Positions 27,946 through 36,701 of a stretch of 64,000 nt of DNA are shown here, piece after piece (position 1 is the first letter of the stretch; the number at the start of each line of letters is the position of its first letter). The translations under genes and the position numbers were made by a program. The DNA is taken from assembly GCA_963825845.1 (NCBI GenBank), contig CAWGVL010000054.1:89182-153181 (forward strand). Reading direction: 5' to 3'. The notes beneath the pieces are model-generated. The model was not told the DNA's origin, did not search any database, and saw nothing but the letters and a program-made list of their open reading frames with translations. The DNA comes from DASQDN01 sp963825845. Lineage in GTDB: Bacteria > Acidobacteriota > Terriglobia > Bryobacterales > Bryobacteraceae.

Positions 27946-29000
27946 ATCGCGTACTCCTTCAGCTTCGCCTCGCTCACCTCGTATGCGCGACCAGGATCGA
28001 GATAGCCGTCCCGAACCTCGAGGTAGGGATGGATGATATCGTCGCGGAACCACCGCAGGCTGGCCTCGACGTCCGTCGGGTACACGCAGTGGCTGAGTGT
28101 TGCCAGAGCCATCCCTTGCGCCTGACCGATTCCAAGTTCCGGCATCGTGCCCACCCAAACCGGGATGCCGTGCTCCTTGCAGATCTCGTAGATAGCCAAA
28201 GCAGGCCCGAAGCCGCCGACACGCTGGATCTTGATGTTGGCGATCTTCATGCTGCCAAGCTCAATTGCCCGGCGCACATCTGCTTCGCTTTCGAGACTCT
28301 CATCCAGACAGACCGGTGTGCGGACCTTGCACTGCAACTGGGCAAGCTCCTGCAGCATGGGACCGGGGAAGGGCTGCTCAAACATCATCAAGCCGAAGTC
28401 GTCGAGAGCTTTGAAGACTTCGATGTCGGAAAGGTCATACGCTCCGTTCGCATCGACGAAGAGAGGGATATCGCCGAAGGTACTGCGGACAGCGCGCACA
28501 AGCTCGACATCTCGACCGCGCTCGATCTTGATCTTCACGCGCTTGTATCCGTCGACAAGGTACCGCTCGATGGTTCGGAGCATGTCGGCAGGGTCATCGT
28601 AGAGGCCGACAGCCAAACCGGACTCAACGGGCTTCGCTTCGCCTCCGAGGATCTCACAAAGCGGTTTACCGGCACGCTTGGCTTCAAGGTCCCAGAAGGC
28701 GGTCTCCAAGCCAGCTTTGGCGAAGTTACTTCCGGCCATGCGGCTTACGGAGTCGGCGGTGCAATCCGCGCCGATCAACGGAGGTGCAAGCGACTCGCTC
28801 AGTTCGCGCCAGCAACTCTCCGGTGTATCGGAGGAGTAGAACGATCCGGCCATCGGCGATGATTCGCCATAGCCGACGAGTTCATCCGTCTCGACACGAA
28901 CGACGATGCCGTCCTTCTCGGCGACCGCGCCCGAACTGATGCGAAAGGGCTCAACCAGCGGAACTCGGACGTGTGTGAGCTTGATGTTTTTGACGATCAT
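27942..29000 (-). CDS. Enolase-superfamily enzyme, OSBS/N-succinylamino acid racemase type
   Basis: The product has 352 residues with the full catalytic set of the muconate-lactonizing/OSBS subgroup: KIK (Lys156, Lys158), metal ligands Asp183 (VDANGAYDL), Glu208 (MMFEQPF) and Asp233 (CLDES), and Lys257 (IANIKIQRVGG). The N-terminal capping domain starts MIVKNIKLTHVRVPLVEPFR. Known relatives make o-succinylbenzoate or racemise N-acyl amino acids or dipeptides. No menaquinone genes are nearby, whereas a D-aminoacylase-like deacetylase directly precedes it, so N-acylamino-acid or dipeptide racemisation is the better inference. Both ends overlap neighbours by 4 bases. Confidence 0.88.
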   Translation of the reverse strand: MIVKNIKLTHVRVPLVEPFRISSGAVAEKDGIVVRVETDELVGYGESSPMAGSFYSSDTPESCWRELSESLAPPLIGADCTADSVSRMAGSNFAKAGLETAFWDLEAKRAGKPLCEILGGEAKPVESGLAVGLYDDPADMLRTIERYLVDGYKRVKIKIERGRDVELVRAVRSTFGDIPLFVDANGAYDLSDIEVFKALDDFGLMMFEQPFPGPMLQELAQLQCKVRTPVCLDESLESEADVRRAIELGSMKIANIKIQRVGGFGPALAIYEICKEHGIPVWVGTMPELGIGQAQGMALATLSHCVYPTDVEASLRWFRDDIIHPYLEVRDGYLDPGRAYEVSEAKLKEYAI

Positions 29001-30175
29001 GCTGCGACCACTCGCTTTCCGCGGCAGATCGTCAGCTTACTGACGATGCGCTGCTTGGCGTTGACGGTGTTCTTCTGGGAGTCGGTCAATGGGAATGATC
29101 CTTCTTCGATCGCGAGCAGCGCTATATCGGCCGGTCCGCCGACTTTCAGCGTGCCCGTGCCTTCAACGCGATTGATGATCTTCGCCGGAGCAATGGTCGT
29201 ACGCGACAGCACGTCATCGAACGACATGCCCAGGTACATCAGCTTCGACATCGTGGTAGGCATATCGTAAACCGGCCCGTTCACATTCAGGTTGTAGATA
29301 TCGGTCGAGATCGTATCGGCGACAAATCCGTCCGCCAAAGCTTTCCGGGCTGCTTCGAAGTTGAAGCTGCCGAGTCCGTGGCCGACGTCGAAGAGAACGC
29401 CGCGAGCGCGCGCATCGCGAACACTCTTCTTTACTTTGCCATTCTCATCGAGTATGCCGAGTGTGTGGCGGTTATAGCAGTGCGTGATGACGTCGCCGGG
29501 CTTCATCAACTCCATCACCTGATCCGTTTCCGGCGGCGCGAAGCTGATGTGCGTCATCAACGGGATCTTGTATGTGTCGCAGAGTTCCCGGGCAATCTTC
29601 AGGAAGTCGTAGCTGTAGCGGCCGTTCATGTTGGAACCGACTTGCAGCTTCACTCCGAGCAGAATGTCCCGGTTTGCTAGAACCGTCTCGCCGGTGCGCT
29701 TCATGAACGAGCGGACGTACTTGATCGGGTCCATGTCGGGATTCCGGTTGTCCGGATACAGGTACACGAAGCCGAAGATCCGTACCTGCGATGGCTTAAC
29801 GATGAACTTCCGGAAGCCTTCCGTCTGCAGACAGCCAAAGCTTCCCGCGTCGACCCAGGTGGTGACTCCCGAACGGGCGGCAAGCGGTTCCGGATCTGTC
29901 CCCAGACCTGTACCGCCGTAATAGCAGTGCGTGTGCAGATCGACGAGGCCCGGTGTGACAAACAGGCCTTTGGCATCCACCACATCTCGCCCGCGATCGG
30001 CCGGCAGGTTATCTTCGATGGCTGCGACCTTGTCGCCGGAGATGCCGACGTCGGCTCGCCGTTTTACGCCTCCCGCGGGATCGAGCACGGTTCCACCGCG
30101 AATCACAAGGTCGAATCGTTGCTGCTGTGCGAATGCCGCAGATCCACAGGCGCCGAGAAAGTGTCGACGATTCAT
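28997..30175 (-). CDS. Amidohydrolase/deacetylase family (D-aminoacylase/dihydroorotase-like), exported
   Basis: The 392-residue product starts with a short leader (MNRRHFLGACGSAAFAQQ), then LVIRGGTVLDPAGGVKRRAD and PGLVDLHTHCYYGGTG with metal ligands His81 and His83. GVKLQVG at about 172-180 contains Lys176, a candidate carboxylated bridging Lys. THISFAPP and ITHCYNRHT supply further His, and DTISTDIYNL the catalytic Asp. This is the subgroup annotated as amidohydrolase/deacetylase or N-acyl-D-amino-acid deacylase. It leads the minus-strand operon, which shares a short promoter region with the MFS gene (30176-30228). The intact frame and ATGA overlap with the enolase suggest linked function. 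Confidence 0.85.
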   Translation of the reverse strand: MNRRHFLGACGSAAFAQQQRFDLVIRGGTVLDPAGGVKRRADVGISGDKVAAIEDNLPADRGRDVVDAKGLFVTPGLVDLHTHCYYGGTGLGTDPEPLAARSGVTTWVDAGSFGCLQTEGFRKFIVKPSQVRIFGFVYLYPDNRNPDMDPIKYVRSFMKRTGETVLANRDILLGVKLQVGSNMNGRYSYDFLKIARELCDTYKIPLMTHISFAPPETDQVMELMKPGDVITHCYNRHTLGILDENGKVKKSVRDARARGVLFDVGHGLGSFNFEAARKALADGFVADTISTDIYNLNVNGPVYDMPTTMSKLMYLGMSFDDVLSRTTIAPAKIINRVEGTGTLKVGGPADIALLAIEEGSFPLTDSQKNTVNAKQRIVSKLTICRGKRVVAA

Positions 30176-30228
30176 TTTTAGTGCATTATAGTTCCATACA
30201 ACCCGTCCTTACCAGCACACGAACTCAG

Positions 30229-31467
30229 ATGGGATCGGCTCGTAGATGGTCGATCGTGGTGTTGTTGTGTCTCGGTATGGTGATCGCCTATGTAGACCGG
30301 ACGGCTCTGTCGGTGGCGATCGCAGTACCGGATTTCCGCGACCACTTCGGACTTACGGACAGCCAGCGAGGGCTGATGAACTCGGCCTTCTTCTGGTCGT
30401 ATGCGCTGCTTCAGGTTCCGGCCGGATGGCTCGTTGACCGGGTCGGAGTGAAGTATCCGTACGCCGGGGGCTTCGTTTTCTGGAGCATCATCTCGGCCAT
30501 GACCGCATTGACCAGGACCGTGTCGCAGTTGTTCTTCGTCCGGCTGCTGCTCGGCGTTGGGGAGTCGGTGATCTCTCCCGCGAGTCTCCGATGGATTCGG
30601 ATGAACATCGACGAGAAGCAGCGCGGCCTGGCGATGGGTATCTACATGGCGGGCACGAAGATTGGTCCGGCCATTGGCGCTCCTATCGCCGCCTTCTTAA
30701 TTGCGGCGCACGGCTGGCGCGCGATGTTCCTGGTGACAGGACTCGCATCGGTCATTTGGCTAATTCCATGGCTGACTCTCGTTCCACGGGATGAGACACC
30801 GCAAGTCGCGCGTGCCGGCGGTGCGAAAGCCGATGTTCCGTTTCTCCAGGTATTCCGGTCGCCCGCGATCTGGGGCATTCTCGTCGGGACGTTCTGCTAC
30901 AGCGTCTATCTGTACTTCTGCATCACCTGGCTTCCGGCGTACTTCAAGGAGCAGCGCAAACTGCCGCTGCAGCTGATGGGACTGTATACGATGTTCAGCT
31001 TCGCGGGTATGGCTATCACGACAATCCTCTCGGGATGGGCGGCCGACCGGCTGATTGCGCGCGGCGGCGATCCCGTGAAAGTGCGTAAGGGGTTCACGAT
31101 CGTGGGGCTTCTGCTTGCTGCGACAGAGGTGTTCGGAGCCGTCGCCACGTCAGCGGAGGTCGCTTTGTTCTTCTCGATCTTCTCGCTGGCCGGGCTCGGC
31201 GTCGCAACGGCAAATTACTGGGCTTTGACGCAGACGGTTGTGCCGGGCGCGGCAATCGGAAGGATCGGCGGCCTGCAGAATATGGCGAGCAATCTGGCGG
31301 GTGTCGCAGCCCCGATTCTCACCGGCTGGCTGATCCAGTCGACCGGCAGCTACGAAGCTCCCATGCAGGCTATCGCCGTATTGCTGGTCATTGGCGCGGG
31401 CAGTTATGCTTTACTGGTCAACAATGTCTCTGAATCTGGCGACGGACATCGTCATTCGCGACGGTAG
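30229..31467 (+). CDS. MFS transporter, anion:cation symporter (ACS) family
   Basis: Starting at ATG 30229 (MGSARRWSIVVLLCLGMVIA), the 412-residue product has twelve predicted membrane helices. The first cytoplasmic-loop signature is QVPAGWLVDRVGVKYPYAGG, and helix 4-5 has RLLLGVGESVISPASLRWI and KQRGLAMGIYMAGTKIGPAI, typical of the hexuronate/glucarate/phthalate (ACS) group that imports organic anions. A longer in-frame start at 30127 would overlap the divergent gene and lacks membrane logic. The 3' end overlaps the next gene by 44 bases. Likely imports the substrate of the flanking hydrolases. Confidence 0.9.
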   Translation: MGSARRWSIVVLLCLGMVIAYVDRTALSVAIAVPDFRDHFGLTDSQRGLMNSAFFWSYALLQVPAGWLVDRVGVKYPYAGGFVFWSIISAMTALTRTVSQLFFVRLLLGVGESVISPASLRWIRMNIDEKQRGLAMGIYMAGTKIGPAIGAPIAAFLIAAHGWRAMFLVTGLASVIWLIPWLTLVPRDETPQVARAGGAKADVPFLQVFRSPAIWGILVGTFCYSVYLYFCITWLPAYFKEQRKLPLQLMGLYTMFSFAGMAITTILSGWAADRLIARGGDPVKVRKGFTIVGLLLAATEVFGAVATSAEVALFFSIFSLAGLGVATANYWALTQTVVPGAAIGRIGGLQNMASNLAGVAAPILTGWLIQSTGSYEAPMQAIAVLLVIGAGSYALLVNNVSESGDGHRHSRR

Positions 31468-32566
31468 CGGACTGCCGCCGCAGGCCGGGATCACGCCGAT
31501 CCCGGACGGGGAGATTCAGTCGCTTGGCTTGACCGACTTTGCGAAGAGCGGCTTGTGGCCCGGCATTCGCAGGCCGCCTACGGTAGACGGTCGCGGGGAT
31601 GAGACTGCCAGTGCGAGCCGTGAACCGTGGGTGGATGCGAACGGATACCAGGTCGGTTATCTACGCGCGCTGTATCCCGATCGGCCGCCGGTGCTCGCGT
31701 ATGTTCCGGACAAACTCGGCGACCGAAATGTTCCGTATGACTCGCTGGAACTGGCGCTTATAGAGGCTTGGGTCGCAGGCGGGAACTACATCATGGCGAT
31801 GGAGCCTCACTACCGCGAGGCGCTTTTGAAAAAGGATGCCAAGGCGGTTGCCGCGTGGGAGCAACTCGGGCGCACGGCTCAGTGGCTGAGGGAAAATATC
31901 AAGCTGTTCCGGCAGCCTGCCGTCCCGATAGTCACTGCGCTCGTCGAGCCTGGACCCACGGCGGAGATTGCGAACCTGCTGTACCGGCGGAATGTCTCTC
32001 CGGCGCTCGCTGCGGTGACTGCGCCTCCGATGCCCGATCCACACAGGCGAGTCGCGCTGGTTGCGGCGAACGTGAAACCGCCTGCGCCCGAAATCGTCAA
32101 GAAGATCATCGCTCATGCCGACTCGGGATCGACTTTGATCGTCGCGACCTCGCCATCGCAGCAGTGGTGGCGCGTGCCGGGACTGAAGCAGATGAAGGCT
32201 GAACAGGACCGCGAATACTATGCGCTCGGTAAAGGTCAGATCGTGGCGTACAAGCGTCCGGTCGCAGATCCGAGCGAGTTTGCCCTCGACGTGATCGACA
32301 TCATTACTCATAAGCGCCGTGCCGTTCGTACCTGGAATGCGCCGGCGGTGATCGCTCTTGCGACCGGTGAGCGGCTGATGCACCTGGTGAATTACGGGTC
32401 GCCGATCGATATGGAAGTGCAGGCTCGAGTGCAGGGACATTATTCGAAGGCAACGTTGTTGCGGCCGGAAGGGGCATCGATCCCGCTGGCTCCGGCAAAG
32501 CGTGGAAGTATGACCGAGGTGCAGGTTCCGGAGTTGCGCCGCCTCGGGGTGGTCGTATTTAGTTAG
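31424..32566 (+). CDS. Hypothetical protein, 380 aa, in the catabolic operon
   Basis: The start MSLNLATDIVIRDGSGLPPQ is taken at ATG 31424, inside the end of the MFS gene. The product has an alpha/beta first part (GYLRALYPDRPPVLAYVPDK, ALIEAWVAGGNYIMAMEPHY, RQPAVPIVTALVEPG), resembling the inactive or glutamine-amidotransferase-like middle of sugar-hydrolase-type proteins, then HADSGSTLIVATSPSQQWW and a beta-rich C-terminus (MHLVNYGSPIDMEVQARVQG). No catalytic motif was recognised and no clear signal peptide. Intact frame, third-position GC like its neighbours. Confidence 0.65.
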   Translation: MSLNLATDIVIRDGSGLPPQAGITPIPDGEIQSLGLTDFAKSGLWPGIRRPPTVDGRGDETASASREPWVDANGYQVGYLRALYPDRPPVLAYVPDKLGDRNVPYDSLELALIEAWVAGGNYIMAMEPHYREALLKKDAKAVAAWEQLGRTAQWLRENIKLFRQPAVPIVTALVEPGPTAEIANLLYRRNVSPALAAVTAPPMPDPHRRVALVAANVKPPAPEIVKKIIAHADSGSTLIVATSPSQQWWRVPGLKQMKAEQDREYYALGKGQIVAYKRPVADPSEFALDVIDIITHKRRAVRTWNAPAVIALATGERLMHLVNYGSPIDMEVQARVQGHYSKATLLRPEGASIPLAPAKRGSMTEVQVPELRRLGVVVFS

Positions 32567-32587
32567 ACTTGGTAACGGAGGTTGGAT

Positions 32588-33871
32588 TTGGTTACTCGCC
32601 GAGACTTTATTCGAACAAGCGCGCTTACGGCAGCCGGCGCCGCGACGACTTTTACTCTTCCGGCTGCGCCGCCATCGCGCATCCCGCAGGCCTTCTTCGG
32701 CCTCCACCCGTTCATCGAGCAGAATCCGAAGGCGGTGTTTATCCGGCGCACCAACGTACCGCACAAGATGCACGAGGAGTCGAAGCTTCGCGAAGGGCTG
32801 ACTCTGGCGCGCGAGATCTTTGTGCCCAAGGAGCAAGGCGGGATCCCGGTGAGCCACCGGATCGTGTTGAAGCCGAATGTGTGCAGCGTCCGCGGGAAGG
32901 ACCGGCCGCACGAGGAGAACTGGGGGACGGGTACCGATCCTCAGTTCTACGAAGGCATGGTCATGGGCTTGAAGGAACTCGGCCTGAAGAAGTTCAACTT
33001 CGTCGAGGCGAACAACTTCCATGCCTGGAATTACCGCGGATTTGTCGACATCAACGAGCGCCACGGCATCGAGATGAACGAGCCGGAGCGCCGCATCCGC
33101 AATTTCCATGACGGCTATGACATGACGTGGAGCAAGGTGCCGGACGGCGTGGTGTACACGAGCATCCCGCATTACGCGCCGGTGAACGAGCCGGACACGT
33201 GGCTGCTGAACATCGCCAAGTGGAAGGCGCACGGCATGTGCCTGACGCAGTCCGTGAAGAACGAGCAGGGCCTGGTCGTGCTGCCGTATGTCCGGTTTTG
33301 TCCGGGATGGAAGATGGTGACGGGCGCGCCTGAGTTCATGCAGCCGGACATTCACTCCGAGGGTGGAACCGGTCATTAATAAGCTCGTTCGAGCGTCACA
33401 GGCGGATGGGCTACGCGCGCTACGACAGGCGGCGCCAATCTCAGCCCGATGCACCAGGAGATCTGGGCGCACAAGACCTGCGACAACATGAGCGTACTGA
33501 AGACCGGGCTGGCGATGATCGAAGGAATTTATGGCCGCGACGGTAACGGTTTCGGGATTGGCAACGACTATTTGAGCAATCTGGTGATGTTCAGCAAGGA
33601 CAAGTTCCGCCTGGATTTGATTGGTCTGTATCTGGGCGGCCACGAACCGGGGAACATCAATCTGTACCGCATCGCAAAAGAGCGCGGTCTTTCGGACACG
33701 TTTAATCCGTGGGAGGTTCCGGTTTACGAATGGATCGACGGCGAGGCTTTGCCGCGCAAGCTGACGGACTTCCCGCGGACTCCACTAAAGACCTACTATC
33801 TGCAGAAGAGCGGCGAGCCGGAATATCACCTGGTCAACGAGCGATTCGATTACGACCGACACAAGGTATGA
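32588..33871 (+). CDS. DUF362 domain protein (Tat-exported), one or two frameshifts
   Basis: TTG at 32588, 7 bases after GGAGG, gives a twin-arginine leader (VTRRDFIRTSALTAAGAATT). The body contains ALAREIFVPKEQGG-like and VSHRIVLKPNVCSVRGK, FVEANNFHAWNYRGFVD, and LLNIAKWKAHGMCLTQSVKN, which match DUF362, a family often linked to iron-sulphur or metal-dependent chemistry. The frame is lost at about 33370-33445 and resumes with IWAHKTCDNMSVLKTGLAMI and LYLGGHEPGNINLYRIAKER to a stop at 33871 that overlaps the next ATG. Total about 428 residues. The role in the pathway is unknown. Confidence 0.78.
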
Positions 33872-34815
33872 CGAGCCGTAGAGCTTTCGCAGGCATCCTC
33901 GCCGCAGGAGCTGCGGGGCTCGCTCAGAATCGCGTTCGCTTCGACCAATCGCCGGAAGTGTTTGTCGAGCGGGATCGCACTGGGCAGCCGCACAAGGGTA
34001 AAGTACTCGCTGCGATCCAGCCGCACTCGGATGATCTGCCCCTATTTGCGGCGGGTACGATTGTCAAACTGATTCGAGAAGGTTACACGGGCATCCTGAT
34101 CCGTACAACCAACGACGAAATGGCAGGCCGGGGCGCGACCATCGGCGAAGTGATTCTCAATAACGAGAAAGACAACGCCGCCATCGCCGAGAAGATGGGG
34201 TTGAAGAAGATCTACAACCTCGGCTATCGGAACCACATGATGGAGCAATCCCTGCACAACGAGCTGCGATCGCGGCTGGTGTTCATCTTCCGCGCGATGA
34301 AAGTGGATACGGTGATCTGCTATGACCCGTGGGGCCACTACGAGGAAAATCCCGACCATTACATAACGGCGCAGGCGGTGGAAGCCGCGTGCTGGATGTC
34401 AGGCGGGCAGTGGGACCTGACCGAGCACTTCGATGTCGGATTGAAGCCGCACGCGGTCACCGAGAAGTATTACTATGCCCGGGGTCCACAGCTGATGAAT
34501 CGCGTGGTCGACATCAGTTCGACTATCGATCAGAAAGTGGATACGAACGTGGCGAATGTGACCCAGGGTCCGGCGGGGGAGAACGGAGCAGCGTTGCGCG
34601 CGCGTCTCGCGAAGCAGAACCTGCGGCTGCCGATGCTGGGCAACGATGACGCTACGGCGAATCGCGAGTATGTGAAGCAGGTCGTGCTGGAGCACGATGC
34701 CGTGCTCGGAAAAAAGTATGGATTGAAGTACGCCGAAGGTTTCCACTACATCGCTCCGGAACCCTCGAAGCTTGAAGAGCTGATCAAGAAGAACGCTGTT
34801 CCCCTTTCGAAGTGA
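33868..34815 (+). CDS. LmbE/PIG-L family N-deacetylase
   Basis: ATG at 33868 overlaps the DUF362 stop. The leader is MTSRRAFAGILAAGAAGLAQ. The zinc motif AAIQPHSDDLPLFAAGTI (PHxDD at residues 52-56) is intact, followed by RTTNDEMAGR, and AVEAACW after the second zinc His in ENPDHYITAQAVE. This family removes N-acetyl groups from sugars or lipids (GlcNAc-inositol, mycothiol precursors, antibiotics). At 315 residues it is slightly longer than the ~240-residue core; the extra C-terminus contains the TKANREYVKQ-like helix. It fits a deacylation pathway with its neighbours. Confidence 0.88.
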   Translation: MTSRRAFAGILAAGAAGLAQNRVRFDQSPEVFVERDRTGQPHKGKVLAAIQPHSDDLPLFAAGTIVKLIREGYTGILIRTTNDEMAGRGATIGEVILNNEKDNAAIAEKMGLKKIYNLGYRNHMMEQSLHNELRSRLVFIFRAMKVDTVICYDPWGHYEENPDHYITAQAVEAACWMSGGQWDLTEHFDVGLKPHAVTEKYYYARGPQLMNRVVDISSTIDQKVDTNVANVTQGPAGENGAALRARLAKQNLRLPMLGNDDATANREYVKQVVLEHDAVLGKKYGLKYAEGFHYIAPEPSKLEELIKKNAVPLSK

Positions 34816-36701
34816 ATCCTACTATGACCGTTCGAATCGCTGTCCTTGCCCTTGTGACAATGGCGACGCAGGTTCGCGCCGCCGATCCTTCCGTCGTGAT
34901 CGATACCCCGATGCCCGCTCCTGCGTGGGCGCTGCTCGAAAGGCAGTTGCTGCAGGCGAATTCGAAGGGAGCCGAACGCTTCGCGGCGAAGTATGTCGAC
35001 GAGCGCGGATATTTGTTGCACACGCCGCGATGGGGGACGCTGGATGGTCCGGACGACGCGATTGAGACCTTCTTCAACTGGACGCTGCTGCACGCGATGG
35101 GTGGATCGGACTCGGTACTGCAGCTTTACAAGAAGGCGCTGGACGGGCACTACAAGCAGTACGGCGAGATGCGGACGAAGCTGACGAAGCTCGCTGAGAA
35201 CGGGGCGTACTACAAGGAGTTCGTCACACAGTCTGACTGGTTCCATACGGGCGAGGGGATGCGGGCCTTCATGTTTCTCGGCTTGTCCGACCCGAACGAC
35301 GCTGTCTATCGCGAACGGATGAAGCGATTCGCCGGGATGTACATGGGTGAGGACCCGGAAGCGCCGAACTACGACCCGAATACGAAAGTGATCAAGAGTC
35401 TGTGGACGGGCAGCAAAGGCCCGATGATGCACAAGGCGACGACCTATGACTGGGTGGGCGATCCGGTTCCCGGCAGCTTCCATTTGCTGCATAACAAGGC
35501 CGGAAAAAGCAAGCTTCTCGATCTGAACGCTTACTATCCGAAGATGCTCGCCCACTGCGCGGACTATCTGGATAGTGTGGGCGATCATCCCTTGAATCTG
35601 GCGTCTACGAACCTCGGGTTGAATGCGTTTGCGTTGACGCAGCAGCCGAAGTACAAGGAATGGGTTGTCGAGTATGTCAGCGCGTGGAAGAAGCGAGCCG
35701 AGGAGTGCGGCGGCAACATTCCGACCAATGTTGGGTTAGACGGCAAGCCGGGCGGGGAATACGGCGGGCAGTGGTGGAAGGGAACATACGGCTGGAACTT
35801 CACCATCTTCGACGGGGAACTCGAGGAGATCGCGCATCGGAACACGTTTACGGCCGGCGCATGGCCGGGGTTCAGCAATGCGCTGATGCTGACGGGCGAT
35901 CAGAGTTTTGTGGGTGTTCTGCGGAAGCAACTCGACAACATCTACGCGAATAAGAAAGTGGAGAACGGGAAGACGCTGCTGCCGCAGATGTATGGCGACC
36001 CGAAGGGTTACAAGGGCACAGGCGCTCCGAGTTGGTACCACTACACGGGCAATCTGTTTCAGGACCGCCTGGCCGAGATTTACTTTATGTCGATGGACCG
36101 CAAGGATCTGGAACGGGTGCCGATCCGGGGATTCATCGGATTCCTGGAGGGGAAGGATCCTGACTATCCGGTGAAGGCGCTTCAGGCGGACATGGAGCAG
36201 GTACGCAAGACGATGCGCAAGATCGAGACGGACATTACGACGGCGGATACGCGGCTGGCGGATTATCTGCAGGATCTGAATCCCCCCGAAACCGATGCTC
36301 TGGCGAATCTCACGATGGGCGCGTATTTCTCGGGCGGACGAATTTGGGCTTTGCATAGCCGGTTCCGGTACTTCGATCCGGTGCGCCGCCGTGCGGGATT
36401 GCCGGAAGATGTCGGTGCGCTGGTCGAGAAACTCGAGGCGGATGGCGCGACGCTGACATTGGTGAACGTTGACCCGATTGAGCCCCGTACCGTGATTGTG
36501 CAGGCGGGCGGGTACGGGGAGCACCGCTTCGATTCCGTCGAGGTGAACGGGAAGACGCAGACGGTCTCGGGACCTTTGTTGAATGTTCGACTCGAGCCGG
36601 GAGCGGGAGCGCGGCTGCGATTCCGGATGGCCCGTTACGTGAATCCTCCGACGCTGGCGCAGCCTTGGGATCGGGGTTGGTTCGGAGCGGACAAGAAATG
36701 A
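34812..36701 (+). CDS. Exported hypothetical protein, 629 aa (alpha-toroid-like)
   Basis: GTG at 34812 overlaps the previous TGA; ATG at 34824 is an alternative. Signal peptide: RIAVLALVTMATQVRAADPS. The ~450-residue middle is helical and aromatic (FFNWTLLHAMGGSDSVLQLY, LNAFALTQQPKYKEWVVEYV, GGEYGGQWWKGTYGWNFTIF), recalling an (alpha/alpha) toroid like glycoside-hydrolase or lyase folds. A coiled-coil-like helix (LQADMEQVRKTMRKIETDIT) lies near residue 465, and a C-terminal beta domain (LEADGATLTLVNVDPIEPR) closes the protein. I do not recognise the family with confidence; an enzyme acting on a polymer or glycan is a guess. Confidence 0.6.
   Translation: MNPTMTVRIAVLALVTMATQVRAADPSVVIDTPMPAPAWALLERQLLQANSKGAERFAAKYVDERGYLLHTPRWGTLDGPDDAIETFFNWTLLHAMGGSDSVLQLYKKALDGHYKQYGEMRTKLTKLAENGAYYKEFVTQSDWFHTGEGMRAFMFLGLSDPNDAVYRERMKRFAGMYMGEDPEAPNYDPNTKVIKSLWTGSKGPMMHKATTYDWVGDPVPGSFHLLHNKAGKSKLLDLNAYYPKMLAHCADYLDSVGDHPLNLASTNLGLNAFALTQQPKYKEWVVEYVSAWKKRAEECGGNIPTNVGLDGKPGGEYGGQWWKGTYGWNFTIFDGELEEIAHRNTFTAGAWPGFSNALMLTGDQSFVGVLRKQLDNIYANKKVENGKTLLPQMYGDPKGYKGTGAPSWYHYTGNLFQDRLAEIYFMSMDRKDLERVPIRGFIGFLEGKDPDYPVKALQADMEQVRKTMRKIETDITTADTRLADYLQDLNPPETDALANLTMGAYFSGGRIWALHSRFRYFDPVRRRAGLPEDVGALVEKLEADGATLTLVNVDPIEPRTVIVQAGGYGEHRFDSVEVNGKTQTVSGPLLNVRLEPGAGARLRFRMARYVNPPTLAQPWDRGWFGADKK

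Noticed and set aside
31661..33643. Open frame of 660 codons on the minus strand
   Set aside because: It is antisense to the hypothetical and DUF362 genes, is Arg/His/Leu rich and has no motif. This is a typical GC-rich shadow frame.
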